DNA of 64,000 bases, from contig NZ_JAPWKB010000019.1 in the NCBI RefSeq assembly GCF_028283785.1, positions 1,260,001 through 1,324,000 on the forward strand, in the 5' to 3' direction. Each line of letters begins with the position of its first letter. The stretch's first letter is position 1. A model generated the notes under the pieces. The model saw only the letters and a list, made by a program, of their open reading frames with translations. It did not search any database and had not been told where the DNA came from. Below are positions 22,916 through 32,515 of this stretch, one piece after another. Source of the DNA: Paraburkholderia sp. (GTDB taxonomy: Bacteria; Pseudomonadota; Gammaproteobacteria; Burkholderiales; Burkholderiaceae). The translations under genes were made by a program, and so were the position numbers.

Positions 22916-23896
22916 TTAGCGTCGCGCGCCACTGCGACGCGGCATCGGACGGGGTGTCGAAGGCGGCAAGAATTCGGGCACGGTGGCGAGCAGTTGCTCG
23001 CGTATCCACGTATGCGCGGGCGTGCCCGCATGGCGCGTGTGCTGATAGATTTTCAGCGTGTAGCGCGGCATCGCGAACGGCATGGCGAACAGCGTGACCG
23101 GCGCGGCGTCCTGCAAGGTCAGCGCGGCGTGACGCGGCACCGTCATCAGTAGATCCGAATGCGCGATGATGAACGGCGCGACCAGCACCGTCGGTAATTG
23201 CACGGCCACTTCGCGCGCCACGCCGAGCCGTTCGAGCACGAGATCGACGGAGCCGCGCGCCTCGTTCCACGGCGTGACCACCACGTGCCGCGCGGCCAGA
23301 TACTGCGCAAGGCTCAATTTGCGGCGGATCGACGGATGCTGCCGGCTCGCGATCACCACGTAATCGTCGGCGAACCAGTCGGCGCTTTCGACGCCGGGCG
23401 GCAACGGCAATTCGTCTTCCTCATAACCGAGCGAGAAATCGATCCGGCCCGACGCCAGTTCTTCCGCCGATTCCCGGCCGCGCGAATGCACGACCTTGAA
23501 GCGCAGTTTCGGCGCCGCCGTCTGCATCCGCGCGATAAACGCCGGCAGGATCGCGAACGCGGTGTAGTCGGTGGCGGCGAACACGAAGGTGCGGTCGCTA
23601 TCGGCGGGATCGAAGCGGCGCGCGGGCGCGAGACCGGCGTGCAGCAAGCCGAGCGCCTCGCCGATCGGGCGCATCATCCGTTCGGCGGCAGCCGTGGGCC
23701 GCATTTCGTTGCCGATCCGCACGAACAGTTCGTCGGCGAGCGCGTCGCGCAACCGTGCCAGCGCATGACTGAGCGCCGACGCGCTGATTGCCAGCTCGTC
23801 GGCGGCCAGCGTCACCGAGCGATGACGGACCAGCGCATCGAACACCAGCAACAGGTTCAGATCCAGCCGGCGAAGGTCTTGATGCATGCTATTCAT
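22916..23896 (-). CDS. LysR family transcriptional regulator (NodD/NahR-like)
   Basis: 326 aa. The winged HTH at residues about 8-65 reads DLNLLLVFDALVRHRSVTLAADELAISASALSHALARLRDAL, then a linker helix and substrate-binding domain. DLNLL... followed by RPTAAAERM resembles the NodD/NahR/LinR subgroup, which respond to aromatic or flavonoid-like ligands. It is divergent from the GNAT gene (93 bp between starts), which is its most likely target besides itself. The C-terminal PRPMPRRSGARR tail is unusually basic. Confidence 0.9.
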   Translation of the reverse strand: MNSMHQDLRRLDLNLLLVFDALVRHRSVTLAADELAISASALSHALARLRDALADELFVRIGNEMRPTAAAERMMRPIGEALGLLHAGLAPARRFDPADSDRTFVFAATDYTAFAILPAFIARMQTAAPKLRFKVVHSRGRESAEELASGRIDFSLGYEEDELPLPPGVESADWFADDYVVIASRQHPSIRRKLSLAQYLAARHVVVTPWNEARGSVDLVLERLGVAREVAVQLPTVLVAPFIIAHSDLLMTVPRHAALTLQDAAPVTLFAMPFAMPRYTLKIYQHTRHAGTPAHTWIREQLLATVPEFLPPSTPRPMPRRSGARR

Positions 23897-23988
23897 CTTG
23901 CGTTGAAGAAAATGCAGTATATGCAGCTTCGCTTTCGCCTACCATCGTCGTCCGGCTGTTGCCTCATCACAGGAACCGATTCACGCAT

Positions 23989-24492
23989 ATGACATTCGAG
24001 ACACTCCATATCCGGCCCGCCGTCGCTGACGATGCGGCGCTCATCCTGCGTTTCATCACCGAACTCGCGGTCTACGAAAAGGCCGAGGATCAGGTCGCCG
24101 CAACCGTTGGCACGATCACCTCGTCGCTATTCGGCGCGCACTCGCCCGCGAAGGCGCTGATTTGCGAACTCGACGGCAAGCCGGTCGGTTTCGCCGTCTA
24201 CTTTTTTTCGTATTCGACCTGGCTCGCGAAACCCGGCCTCTATCTCGAAGACCTGTACGTGTCACCGGATGCGCGCGGCGTCGGTGCAGGCAAACGTCTG
24301 TTGCAGCATCTGGCGGGCATCGCGGTGGAAACCGGTTGCGGGCGTTTCGAATGGAGCGTGCTCGACTGGAACGAACCGGCGATCGGCTTCTACCGGTCGA
24401 TCGGCGCGCAACCGCAGGACGAGTGGATTCGATACCGGATGGAAGGCGACGCGATCCGCGCGTTCGCGACGTCGCCGGATGGGGCGGGTTGA
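23989..24492 (+). CDS. GNAT family N-acetyltransferase (diamine acetyltransferase-like)
   Basis: 167 aa from ATG 23989; upstream codons belong to the LysR promoter region. It begins LHIRPAVADDAALILRFI, contains AVYEKAEDQVAAT, the acetyl-CoA loop YVSPDARGVGAGKRLL and RFEWSVLDWNEPAIGFYRSIGA. This pattern matches the spermidine/diamine N-acetyltransferase-like branch, so a polyamine or a related amine may be the substrate. It probably belongs with the divergent LysR regulator. Confidence 0.88.
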   Translation: MTFETLHIRPAVADDAALILRFITELAVYEKAEDQVAATVGTITSSLFGAHSPAKALICELDGKPVGFAVYFFSYSTWLAKPGLYLEDLYVSPDARGVGAGKRLLQHLAGIAVETGCGRFEWSVLDWNEPAIGFYRSIGAQPQDEWIRYRMEGDAIRAFATSPDGAG

Positions 24493-24581
24493 GCAAGTTG
24501 CGCTGAGATGATCGCCAGCGGTATCGCGATGGGGCGCGCTGACGTCATCCGGTGACGACGCGGCAGACGCGCCGTCACCGG

Positions 24582-25556
24582 TCAGGGCGTTTGCGCTTCG
24601 ATCGACTGCGCTGCTGCTGCCGACGCGGGGCGCCAGCGCACGGTCGCCAGCAGCGATGCGGCCACGATCAGCCCGCCGCCGAGCCACGCGCGCGTCGCGA
24701 TCGACTCGCCCAGCCACACGCACGCGAACACTGCGCCAAACGCCGGTTCGCTGCCCATCAGCAAGGCCACGCGGGTCGGACTGCTGCGCTTGATCGCGTA
24801 GTTCTGCGCGAAGAATGCGAACAGCGTGCACGCAAGAATCAGATACACGACGCTGAACCAGAATCCGCTGTGCGCCGCGAACGACGGCACATGACGCCAC
24901 TGATCCGGCGCCACCGTCAACGCCGCCACGACGCTGCCGATCGCCACCACGCCCGATTGCACGGCCGTCACCGTCAGCGGCGGCAACGCGGAAGTGCGCA
25001 TCACGCGCCGCGTCAGACACACGTTCAGCGCGCGCAGCAATGCCGCCGCGAGAATCAGCAGATCGCCGGTGTTCAGCGTCAGCGACACATCGCCGGCAAG
25101 CAGCCACGCACCGACCAGCGACAACGACACCGCAGCCCATTCGATGCCGCCGGGCTTGCGCTTGAGCAGCGGCCATTCGAGCAGCGGCGTCAGCACCACG
25201 CACAGGCTGATCAGAAACGCGGCATTCGCGGCACGCGTCAGCAACACGCCGAAGGTCTCGCACAGAAAAATCGCGAACAGCACCCCGCCCGCACCGACGA
25301 CGCCGCGCAGCGTGCGCGCGTCCGCGTGACGAAGCGCGCGCAGCGACGGCGACAGCAACGCGAACGTGATGCCGAAGCGCAGCGCAAGCAGGCCAAGCAC
25401 CGGATAGAACACGAGGGCGCTTTTGACGACGCCGTAACTGGTTCCCCACACGACGGCGACCGCCAGCAGCATCAGATCGGACCACAGCGCGACGCGTTCG
25501 TGGCGACGCGCGGGCGACCGCGAAGCGGGGTGAAACGGATGCGACGGTTGGCTCAT
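24582..25556 (-). CDS. EamA family drug/metabolite transporter
   Basis: 324 aa, ten predicted hydrophobic segments in two EamA repeats (first AVAVVWGTSYGVVKSALVF, second starting near AVSLSLVGAWLLAGDVSL). The conserved repeat motif RFGITF and the SEPAFGAVFACVWLGESI motif before the ninth helix are present. ATG 25556 or ATG 25592 may be used; neither has a clear ribosome site. It is divergent from a LysR gene that starts 113 bp away and probably controls it. The exported compound, perhaps an amino acid or metabolite, is unknown. Confidence 0.88.
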   Translation of the reverse strand: MSQPSHPFHPASRSPARRHERVALWSDLMLLAVAVVWGTSYGVVKSALVFYPVLGLLALRFGITFALLSPSLRALRHADARTLRGVVGAGGVLFAIFLCETFGVLLTRAANAAFLISLCVVLTPLLEWPLLKRKPGGIEWAAVSLSLVGAWLLAGDVSLTLNTGDLLILAAALLRALNVCLTRRVMRTSALPPLTVTAVQSGVVAIGSVVAALTVAPDQWRHVPSFAAHSGFWFSVVYLILACTLFAFFAQNYAIKRSSPTRVALLMGSEPAFGAVFACVWLGESIATRAWLGGGLIVAASLLATVRWRPASAAAAQSIEAQTP

Positions 25557-25669
25557 GACACGATGTCCGAAAGGAAAGCGATGGCGGGACATGCATTGTC
25601 AGTCGTTGCATACACGATGATAATCGGGTTAGCGCGCACAGCCTTTGTGTCGCAAATGCATTAATCCCG

Positions 25670-26632
25670 ATGACCGGAGTGACGGTGAATCCAGCAGAAC
25701 TGTTTGCGTTACTGCCCGATATGGCGGTGTTCGCGCGCGTCGTCGATGCGGGCAATTTCTCGGTGGCGGCACGGCAACTCGGCAGCACGCCGTCCACGGT
25801 CAGCCGCCAGATCAAGCGTCTCGAAGAAGCGCTCGCCACGCGCTTGCTGGAGCGCTCGACGCGCAAGGTGCGGGTGACGGAATCGGGCGCGCAGGTGGTG
25901 CGCTACTGCCGCGACATGGTGAGCGCGGCATCGGCGGCGGTGGATTCGGCGGGACAACTGGTCGGCCGGCCGCAGGGCAAAGTCCGTTTGAGCGCGCCGA
26001 CCGCGTATGCGAAATCGGTGATTCATCCGCTGGTGCCGGATTTTTTGCGCACTTACGCCGAGGTCGATCTGCAATTGCAATTCAACGATCACGACGTCGA
26101 TCCGCTCGACAGCGATGTCGATCTCGTGATCCGTCTAACCGCGCATCCACCGCAAGGTCTCGCGGGACGACGAATCAGTACGGTGCGATGGGTTCTGTGC
26201 GCGTCGCCGGCGTATTTGCTGGCACGCGGCACGCCCGACCATCCGCGCGATCTCGCGCAACACGATTGCCTGTACCTCGGCGAGACCGCCGACGACAACC
26301 GCTGGCGTTTCAGCCGCGCCGGCGAGACGCTGACGATCGACGTTCACGGCCGCTACATCGCGAATCACGCGGGCGCGCGACTCGAAGCGGCGCAACAGGG
26401 TTTAGGGATTGCGACCTTGCCCGAATTCGCAACCGGCGAAGCGCTCGCGAGCGGTGCGCTGGTACAGGTACTGGCCGACTGGACGCTCGATGCGCGCGCG
26501 TACGTCGGTTCCGTCTGGTTGCTGTACCCGCCGAACCGTTTCCTGCCGCCGAAAGTGCGCGTGTTGATCGATTATCTGGCGCAGCGGCTGGATCAGCACG
26601 GCGGCGCAAGCGCGGCAACGTGCGCGACGTGA
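25670..26632 (+). CDS. LysR family transcriptional regulator
   Basis: 320 aa. The HTH region DMAVFARVVDAGNFSVAARQLGSTPSTVSRQIKRLEEAL is at residues about 16-55, followed by the regulatory domain with GKVRLSAPTAYAKSVIHPLVPDF. This is the PecT/CrgA-like subgroup. It is divergent from the EamA transporter, which makes that gene the likely target. No autoregulatory palindrome was picked out in the 113-bp gap. Confidence 0.9.
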   Translation: MTGVTVNPAELFALLPDMAVFARVVDAGNFSVAARQLGSTPSTVSRQIKRLEEALATRLLERSTRKVRVTESGAQVVRYCRDMVSAASAAVDSAGQLVGRPQGKVRLSAPTAYAKSVIHPLVPDFLRTYAEVDLQLQFNDHDVDPLDSDVDLVIRLTAHPPQGLAGRRISTVRWVLCASPAYLLARGTPDHPRDLAQHDCLYLGETADDNRWRFSRAGETLTIDVHGRYIANHAGARLEAAQQGLGIATLPEFATGEALASGALVQVLADWTLDARAYVGSVWLLYPPNRFLPPKVRVLIDYLAQRLDQHGGASAATCAT

Positions 26633-26669
26633 TGTCGTGAAACGACGCGTGACGTCACGTCTACCGACA

Positions 26670-27410
26670 TCAGCCGGGCGGCGGCGGACGGTCGCAATCA
26701 CCCGGTCCGGGCGGCGGAGGCGGTTGCGACGCGTCGCCGAATCGGGGCGGGCCGGGCGGGCGGCCACGTTGCGGACCGGAGGCGTTTTGAGGCGCGTTCG
26801 CTCCATTGGGTCCACCCGGTCCACCTGGCCCGCCCGGTCCACCGAATCCGCCGTTCGCGCCTGGCGGCCACGGCGGCGGCATGCCGCACGGCGGCCGACG
26901 GTTGATCTCGGCACCAGCGTCGCTTGTCGGTTTGGGCGTCACGCGTTGCACGGAGACGTCGGTGGCGCTTTGCAAGCGGTGATTCGCGATATCCGCGTAG
27001 ACATGCGACATCAGCGAATCCGGTTCCAGCGTGAATTGCTGCGTGCCCGTCAACCGGCCGCGTTCGTAGACGTGCTGGACCGGCGATACGCACGGCAGCG
27101 AGCACGACACGATCACCTGACGTTGTCCGTTGGTCTCGCCGATCTGCACGCTCGGCAGCGCATCGACATCGCCGACGAAACGGACCAGTTCGAGCGAGCC
27201 GGTTTGCGGCTCACGATACACATAGGCCTGGCCCATCTGCCCGACGTAGTTCGCGGCCGGCTCCGGCGCCGACGTCGCAGCCGATGCCGGCGTGACGGCC
27301 TGCGTTGCGGTTTCCTGGTGACACGCCGTCAGCAGCAGGCTTGCGGGGAGCAGGATGATCGGCAGCAAGACGCGATGGATCGGGCTGCGGTGGCGGATTC
27401 GTGTGGACAT
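26670..27410 (-). CDS. Lipoprotein with Gly/Pro-rich C-terminal tail
   Basis: 246 aa from ATG 27410. The signal peptide ends in the lipobox LTAC (Cys at about residue 30). The folded part (about 50-160) contains GQAYVYREPQTGSLELVRFVGDVD and two Cys in VSCSLPCVSP. From about residue 175 the chain is low complexity: collagen-like GGP triplets, then PPGPP and a terminal DCDRPPPPG. It is likely anchored in the outer membrane. The family is not recognised. The repeat tail may vary in length between strains. Confidence 0.75.
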   Translation of the reverse strand: MSTRIRHRSPIHRVLLPIILLPASLLLTACHQETATQAVTPASAATSAPEPAANYVGQMGQAYVYREPQTGSLELVRFVGDVDALPSVQIGETNGQRQVIVSCSLPCVSPVQHVYERGRLTGTQQFTLEPDSLMSHVYADIANHRLQSATDVSVQRVTPKPTSDAGAEINRRPPCGMPPPWPPGANGGFGGPGGPGGPGGPNGANAPQNASGPQRGRPPGPPRFGDASQPPPPPGPGDCDRPPPPG

Positions 27411-27557
27411 TGCGGGATTTTTACATAGGTTTTTACGCGGCCGGTCACTCCGTGGGAACGGCGTAAGGCTTTTTGCGGCGAAGGACGGCGGCGTCGGTGC
27501 GGCGCGCGGGTTGTTGCGGGAAAGCCCGCGTCGCAACGTAGCCGGATCTACCGCGTG

Positions 27558-30266
27558 TCAACGGCCCAGATAAAACGCCGTTTTTCCGGTCGCACCGTTC
27601 GCCACGACCTCCGCCGGCGTACCGCACACCACCAGCTTGCCGCCCTGATCGCCCGCGCCGGGACCGATGTCCAGGATCCAGTCGCTCTGCGCCGCGACCC
27701 GCATGTCGTGCTCGACCACGACGACCGAATTCCCGGCGTCCACGAGCCCCTGAAGCTGCACCATCAGCCGGTCGACATCGGCCGGATGCAGGCCGGTGGT
27801 CGGCTCGTCGAGGATATAAAGCGTCTCGCCACGTTGGGCGCGCTGCAATTCGGTGGCGAGCTTGATGCGCTGCGCTTCGCCGCCGGATAGCTCGGTGGCC
27901 GGTTGCCCCAGCCGCAAGTATCCCAAACCAATATCGCGCAATACCGTCAACGCGCGCATCACCTGAGCCTCGTCGGTGAAAAATGCGCACGCGGCGTCGA
28001 CGGTCATCGCCAGCACGTCGGCGATCGTGCGCTCGCGCCATCTGACTTCGAGGGTTTGCGGGTTGTATCGCGTGCCGTGACAGGTCGAACACGGCGCGTA
28101 CACGCTCGGCAGGAACAGCAGTTCGACGCTGACGAAACCTTCGCCCTCGCAGGTCGGACATCGCCCTTGCGCGACATTGAACGAAAACCGTCCTGCGCCA
28201 TAGCGGCGTTTGCGCGACATCGGCGTGTCGGCGAACAGCTTGCGCACGTGATCGAAGAGCCCCGTGTAAGTCGCGAGATTCGAGCGCGGCGTGCGGCCGA
28301 TCGGCTTTTGATCGACGCGCACGAGTCTTCGTATCGACGCCATCCCGTCGACGATCTCGCCGCCCGTCGGCATTTCTGCCGACGCGAGAAGGGGATCGAG
28401 TTCGTCTTCTTCGACGGGATCGAGTGCACGGCCTAGTTGCGCCGACACCAGTTCCGGCAGCGCCTGGCTGACGAGACTCGATTTGCCCGAGCCGGAGACG
28501 CCCGTCACGGTCGTGAAGCAGCCCAGCGGAAACGCGACATCGAGGTCGCGCAAGTTGTTGCGCGTGATGTGCGCAAGCCGCAGCCAGCCGTTCGGCGCGC
28601 GCGGTTTTCGGGTGGCCGTCTTTCTGGGTGCTTCGAGTGCTTCGAGCGCTTCCGATGCGAACAGATACCGCCGCGTCTGCGACGCTTTCACCGTCTTCAA
28701 ACCGTCGGGCGGTCCGCTATAGATCACATGACCGCCAGCTTCTCCAGCAGCGGGTCCGACATCGACCAGCCAGTCGGCGCGACGCATCATCTGCACGTCG
28801 TGTTCGACGACGAACAGCGAATTGCCCGCCGCCTTCAGTCGCTGCAACGCGCTGAACAGCGCTTCGCCATCGGCGGGATGCAAACCGGCCGACGGTTCGT
28901 CGAGCACGTAGACCACACCGAATAATTGCGACGACAGTTGCGTGGCGAGCCGCAAGCGTTGCAGTTCGCCGGACGACAAGGTCGGCGTACTGCGTTCGAG
29001 CGCGAGATAACCGAGCCCGAGATCGATCAGCGTGGTCAACCGTTCGAGCAGTTCGGCCGCAATCCGCTGCGCCGCGACGCGTTTCTCTTCGGACAGATTC
29101 GGCGTGCGCCGCACATCGGGCGATGCCGCATGCGCGGAGCCACCGGCCGCCACTCGCCGACGGGTCGCCGCACGAATCGCCGCGCGCGTCAGCACGTCGT
29201 CCGCCGCTGCTGCCGATGCAGACGCGGACGCCTCGTGCGCCGCGTGCCAGTCGCCGCGCGCGATCGGCGCAAGAATCGCGGCAAGCGCGGCGATCGGCAG
29301 TTGCAAAAACTCGCCGATATCGAGGCCGGCGAAGCTCACCGACAACGCTTCCGGCTTCAGACGCTTGCCATGACAGCTCGCGCATTCGCTGCCGACCATA
29401 TATCGCGACACGCGCTTTTTCATCAGCGCGCTTTGCGTGTTCGCGAACGTGTGCAGCACATAGCGGCGCGCGCCGGTGAAGGTGCCCTGATAGCTGGGTT
29501 CGGCCTTGCGCTTTAGCGCCGCGCGCGTTTCCTTCGGCGTGAGTCCGGCGTAGACGGGCACGGTGGGCGTGTCGTCGGTGAACAGGATCCAGTCGCGATC
29601 TTTCTTCGGCAGATCGCGCCACGGCGTATCGACGTCGTAGCCGAGCGTGACCAGAATGTCGCGCAGATTCTGTCCATGCCATGCGGGCGGCCATGCCGCG
29701 ATCGCGCGCTCGCGGATGGTCAGCGAGTCGTCGGGCACCATCGAACGCTCGGTGACTTCGTACACGCGGCCCAGCCCGTGACAGGCCGGACACGCGCCCT
29801 GAACCGTATTCGGCGAGAAGTCCTCGGCGAACAGCATCGGTTGTTTCGGTGGATAGTGGCCGGTGCGTGAATACAGCATCCGCACCAGACTCGACAAGGT
29901 CGTCACGCTGCCGACCGACGATCGCGCGTTCGGCGTGCCGCGTTGCTGTTGCAGTGCGACGGCGGGCGGCAATCCTTCGATCGCATCGACTTGCGGCACG
30001 CCGACCTGATCGATCAAGCGGCGCGCATACGGCGCGACGGATTCGAAATAGCGCCGCTGCGCTTCCGCGTACAAGGTGCCGAACGCGAGCGACGATTTGC
30101 CCGAACCGGAGACGCCGGTGAACACGACGAGCGCATCGCGCGGAATCGCGACATCGACGTTCTTCAGATTGTGTTCGCGCGCGCCGCGCACCCGCACGAA
30201 GCCGTCGTGCAACGGCGTCGTGGCGGGTGCATCGGCGGCGTCGCGGCTGGCGTTACGGGTGGCCAT
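27558..30266 (-). CDS. uvrA: UvrA-like excinuclease ATPase (UvrA2-type paralogue)
   Basis: 902 aa. Two ABC ATPase halves: Walker A GVSGSGKSSLAFGTLYAEAQRRY near the N-terminus and GVSGSGKSSLVSQALPEL near residue 560, each with LSSGE/LSGGEAQR signatures and EPSAGLHPAD/EPTTGLHPAD. Zinc-finger cysteines appear as CPACHG, CASCHG and CPTCEG. After RMLYSRTG it passes directly to NTVQGACPACHG, so the UvrB-binding insertion of standard UvrA appears missing. That points to a UvrA2/DrrC-like accessory protein for DNA damage tolerance or drug resistance, not the main UvrA. It is monocistronic. Confidence 0.9.
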   Translation of the reverse strand: MATRNASRDAADAPATTPLHDGFVRVRGAREHNLKNVDVAIPRDALVVFTGVSGSGKSSLAFGTLYAEAQRRYFESVAPYARRLIDQVGVPQVDAIEGLPPAVALQQQRGTPNARSSVGSVTTLSSLVRMLYSRTGHYPPKQPMLFAEDFSPNTVQGACPACHGLGRVYEVTERSMVPDDSLTIRERAIAAWPPAWHGQNLRDILVTLGYDVDTPWRDLPKKDRDWILFTDDTPTVPVYAGLTPKETRAALKRKAEPSYQGTFTGARRYVLHTFANTQSALMKKRVSRYMVGSECASCHGKRLKPEALSVSFAGLDIGEFLQLPIAALAAILAPIARGDWHAAHEASASASAAAADDVLTRAAIRAATRRRVAAGGSAHAASPDVRRTPNLSEEKRVAAQRIAAELLERLTTLIDLGLGYLALERSTPTLSSGELQRLRLATQLSSQLFGVVYVLDEPSAGLHPADGEALFSALQRLKAAGNSLFVVEHDVQMMRRADWLVDVGPAAGEAGGHVIYSGPPDGLKTVKASQTRRYLFASEALEALEAPRKTATRKPRAPNGWLRLAHITRNNLRDLDVAFPLGCFTTVTGVSGSGKSSLVSQALPELVSAQLGRALDPVEEDELDPLLASAEMPTGGEIVDGMASIRRLVRVDQKPIGRTPRSNLATYTGLFDHVRKLFADTPMSRKRRYGAGRFSFNVAQGRCPTCEGEGFVSVELLFLPSVYAPCSTCHGTRYNPQTLEVRWRERTIADVLAMTVDAACAFFTDEAQVMRALTVLRDIGLGYLRLGQPATELSGGEAQRIKLATELQRAQRGETLYILDEPTTGLHPADVDRLMVQLQGLVDAGNSVVVVEHDMRVAAQSDWILDIGPGAGDQGGKLVVCGTPAEVVANGATGKTAFYLGR

Positions 30267-30278
30267 CCGGCTGGCCGG

Positions 30279-30881
30279 CTAGATGATCAGCCGCGAGATC
30301 TTCGAGCCTTCCAGCGACACGCCCGCCATCAGACCCGCGTTGGTCAACACGAAGGCTTCGACAGGACTGGTGGCGGTGGAGGTATCGACATTGCCGTTCG
30401 CGCCGATCTTCAGCACGGCAACGGTCGCATCGACGCCAGCGGCCCAGCCCTGGCTGCTGGTGAATTTCGACAGCGCTTCCTGCGTCATGAACAGCATGAC
30501 GATCGCTTTCGATTGCGCGCCGATCTGCGGTCCGAACGATGCGGCGGCGATGCTGTAGTAGCCCGCCGTGCGGCCGCCGATTCGCAATGCGCCCTGGCCG
30601 TATTGACCGCCGACCCAGAAACCCGCCGAGATCACTTCAGGGAAAACCAGTGCGCCTTGCGCTTTGGCGAGCAGTTCGCGCGAGCCGTGCACGGATTCGG
30701 TCAGACGGGCGAGCGTGGCGTCCGCGCCGGCGTCGATGGTCTGACGTTTGCCGGCATTGGCCGACGGCGATGCGTCGGACGAAGGCGAGGTGGTCGTGCA
30801 GCCCGTGAGCGCCGACGTGCCGATGAGGGCGCCCGCGGCCAGCAGCGTGGTGCTGGAAAGAATGAATTGTCGGCGTTGCAT
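30279..30881 (-). CDS. YSC84-related lipoprotein
   Basis: 200 aa from ATG 30881 (AAGGGGAA upstream). The signal carries a twin Arg (QRRQFILSSTTLLAAGALIG) and the lipobox LTGC. The mature part has LLAKAQGALVFPEVISAGFWVGGQYGQGAL and a GYYSIAAASFGPQIGAQSK segment, the core of the YSC84/Ysc84-like lipid-binding domain, as in BPSL1445-type proteins of Burkholderia. It is probably anchored in the envelope and may bind phosphoinositide-like or other lipids; the role is unknown. It lies 12 bp upstream of the uvrA-like gene on the same strand, so co-transcription is possible. Confidence 0.87.
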   Translation of the reverse strand: MQRRQFILSSTTLLAAGALIGTSALTGCTTTSPSSDASPSANAGKRQTIDAGADATLARLTESVHGSRELLAKAQGALVFPEVISAGFWVGGQYGQGALRIGGRTAGYYSIAAASFGPQIGAQSKAIVMLFMTQEALSKFTSSQGWAAGVDATVAVLKIGANGNVDTSTATSPVEAFVLTNAGLMAGVSLEGSKISRLII

Positions 30882-31008
30882 CTGTTCCCCTTGTTGTGAT
30901 GGTATCGGCGATATCGCCGTGACTTTGTCCGCTGTCGGGTCAGCACGATTGCGCGTGCTGTTGGGCAGACAGGTCAAGGGGGCAGAAGGTTCCTCGTTCG
31001 CGCCGGAC

Positions 31009-31284
31009 TCAGGCGACGCGGAGTACGTTGAGCGCAGTGAGCGCGCGCATCATCGTGTAGGCGGCCCGGATCGCGGTTTCGAACGACGATTCCTTTGCCA
31101 TCTGCCGACAGTCGACGAAGATCGTCCACGACACGCCTTCGCGTTCGCAGAGCACACGCCGCTCTTCCATCATGTGCGCATACCAGCGCCAGATACGCAC
31201 CTGTTCGGCGTTTTTGATGTCCTCGACGGTGCCTGCAGCGGCCGGGCGCACCCGCGCGGATTCAAATGGAAGTGGACTAGTCAT
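31009..31284 (-). CDS. Hypothetical protein, 91 aa
   Basis: Soluble protein with GTVEDIKNAEQVRIWRWYAHMMEERR and SFETAIRAAYTMMRALTALN, mostly helical. No known motif. It is preceded by AGGT about 8 nt before ATG 31284. It is on the same strand as the YSC84 gene, 127 bp upstream of it. Family not recognised. Confidence 0.6.
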   Translation of the reverse strand: MTSPLPFESARVRPAAAGTVEDIKNAEQVRIWRWYAHMMEERRVLCEREGVSWTIFVDCRQMAKESSFETAIRAAYTMMRALTALNVLRVA

Positions 31285-31580
31285 CGTCTGACCTCGGAAA
31301 AAGTAATGTATTGCGTGTTGCAGATGCTGGACATGTCTGTATTACGTCCAAAACCGTCGTTCCTTGAACGACCGCGCTTCGTGCGCGATTCGTCTGTAGC
31401 AGTTCGCGTGCCACCTCGCCTTTTTAAGCTGCGGCTTACCCGCAAACCGCACCGGCTCTCGCTCTCCGGAAAGCCGCGTACACCGCGCTTTTCGGGAATT
31501 GGAGGGCACCGTGTGGAGCCGTCCGGAAAAGAAGGGCATGATTGCGCGTAACTTCGTCATCGCCACTCACCGGATTTCCC

Positions 31581-32492
31581 ATGAAAGCTAACTCCGACGA
31601 ACTGGGCGTGTTCGTCACGGTGGTCGAGGCGGGCTCGCTGACGGCCGCGTCCCAGCAACTCGATCTGGCGCCGTCCGCGGTCAGCCGCACGGTGTCGAAG
31701 CTCGAGGAAAAGCTCGGCGTCACGCTGTTGAACCGCACCACGCGCCGGATGAACCTGACCGAAGAGGGCGCGTTTTTCTTCGCGCAGGCAAAGGACATCC
31801 TGCAACGGATGGACGCGCTCGAAGAACATCTGAGCGCGCGCCAGCACAGTCCGGTCGGCCGCTTGCGCATCAACGCGGCGACGCCGTTCATGCTGCACGC
31901 GGTCGTGCCGCACATCGACGCGTTTCGCGCGCTGTATCCGGACATCGAACTGCAACTCAACACCAACGAACTGAATATCGATCTGCTCGCCGAAAGCACG
32001 GATATCGCGATCCGGATCGGCGCGCTCAGCGATTCGACCTTGCACGCGCGATCGCTCGGCGCGAGTACGCTCAACGTGCTCGCGAGTCCCGACTACCTCG
32101 CGAAGCACGGCGCGCCCACTCACGTCGACGCGTTGACGTCGCACACCTTGCTCGGTTTCACCGAACCGGATTTCCTCAATACCTGGCCGCTTCGGCATCA
32201 AGGCGGTGACGCGTTGCAGATCGCGCCGGCGCTGCGCGCGTCGAGCGGCGAGACGATCCGGCAGCTGGCGCTCGCAGGGCAGGGGATCGCATGCCTCGCC
32301 GGCTTCATGACCGCACGCGATATCGAAAGCGGGCGGCTGGTGCCGGTTTTGCCGGACTACCTCGTTACGCAGCTTCAACCCATCCACGCGGTGTACTACC
32401 GCAACAGCACGCTCGCACTGCGGATTCGCTGCTTCCTCGACTTTATGCAGGAGCGCTTGACAGGTTACTGGGAGCCGCACGAAGAATCCTGA
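31581..32492 (+). CDS. LysR family transcriptional regulator (CrgA-like)
   Basis: 303 aa from ATG 31581; in-frame codons back to 31542 lack family similarity. The HTH is ELGVFVTVVEAGSLTAASQQLDLAPSAVSRTVSKLEEKLG, followed by LLNRTTRRMNLTEEG and GRLRINAATPFMLHAVVPHI. No divergent enzyme gene is adjacent; the 91-aa protein gene is the only divergent neighbour (about 296 bp away), so the target is unknown. Confidence 0.88.
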   Translation: MKANSDELGVFVTVVEAGSLTAASQQLDLAPSAVSRTVSKLEEKLGVTLLNRTTRRMNLTEEGAFFFAQAKDILQRMDALEEHLSARQHSPVGRLRINAATPFMLHAVVPHIDAFRALYPDIELQLNTNELNIDLLAESTDIAIRIGALSDSTLHARSLGASTLNVLASPDYLAKHGAPTHVDALTSHTLLGFTEPDFLNTWPLRHQGGDALQIAPALRASSGETIRQLALAGQGIACLAGFMTARDIESGRLVPVLPDYLVTQLQPIHAVYYRNSTLALRIRCFLDFMQERLTGYWEPHEES

Positions 32493-32515
32493 AATTATCT
32501 GAAAGTGGCCTGTTT

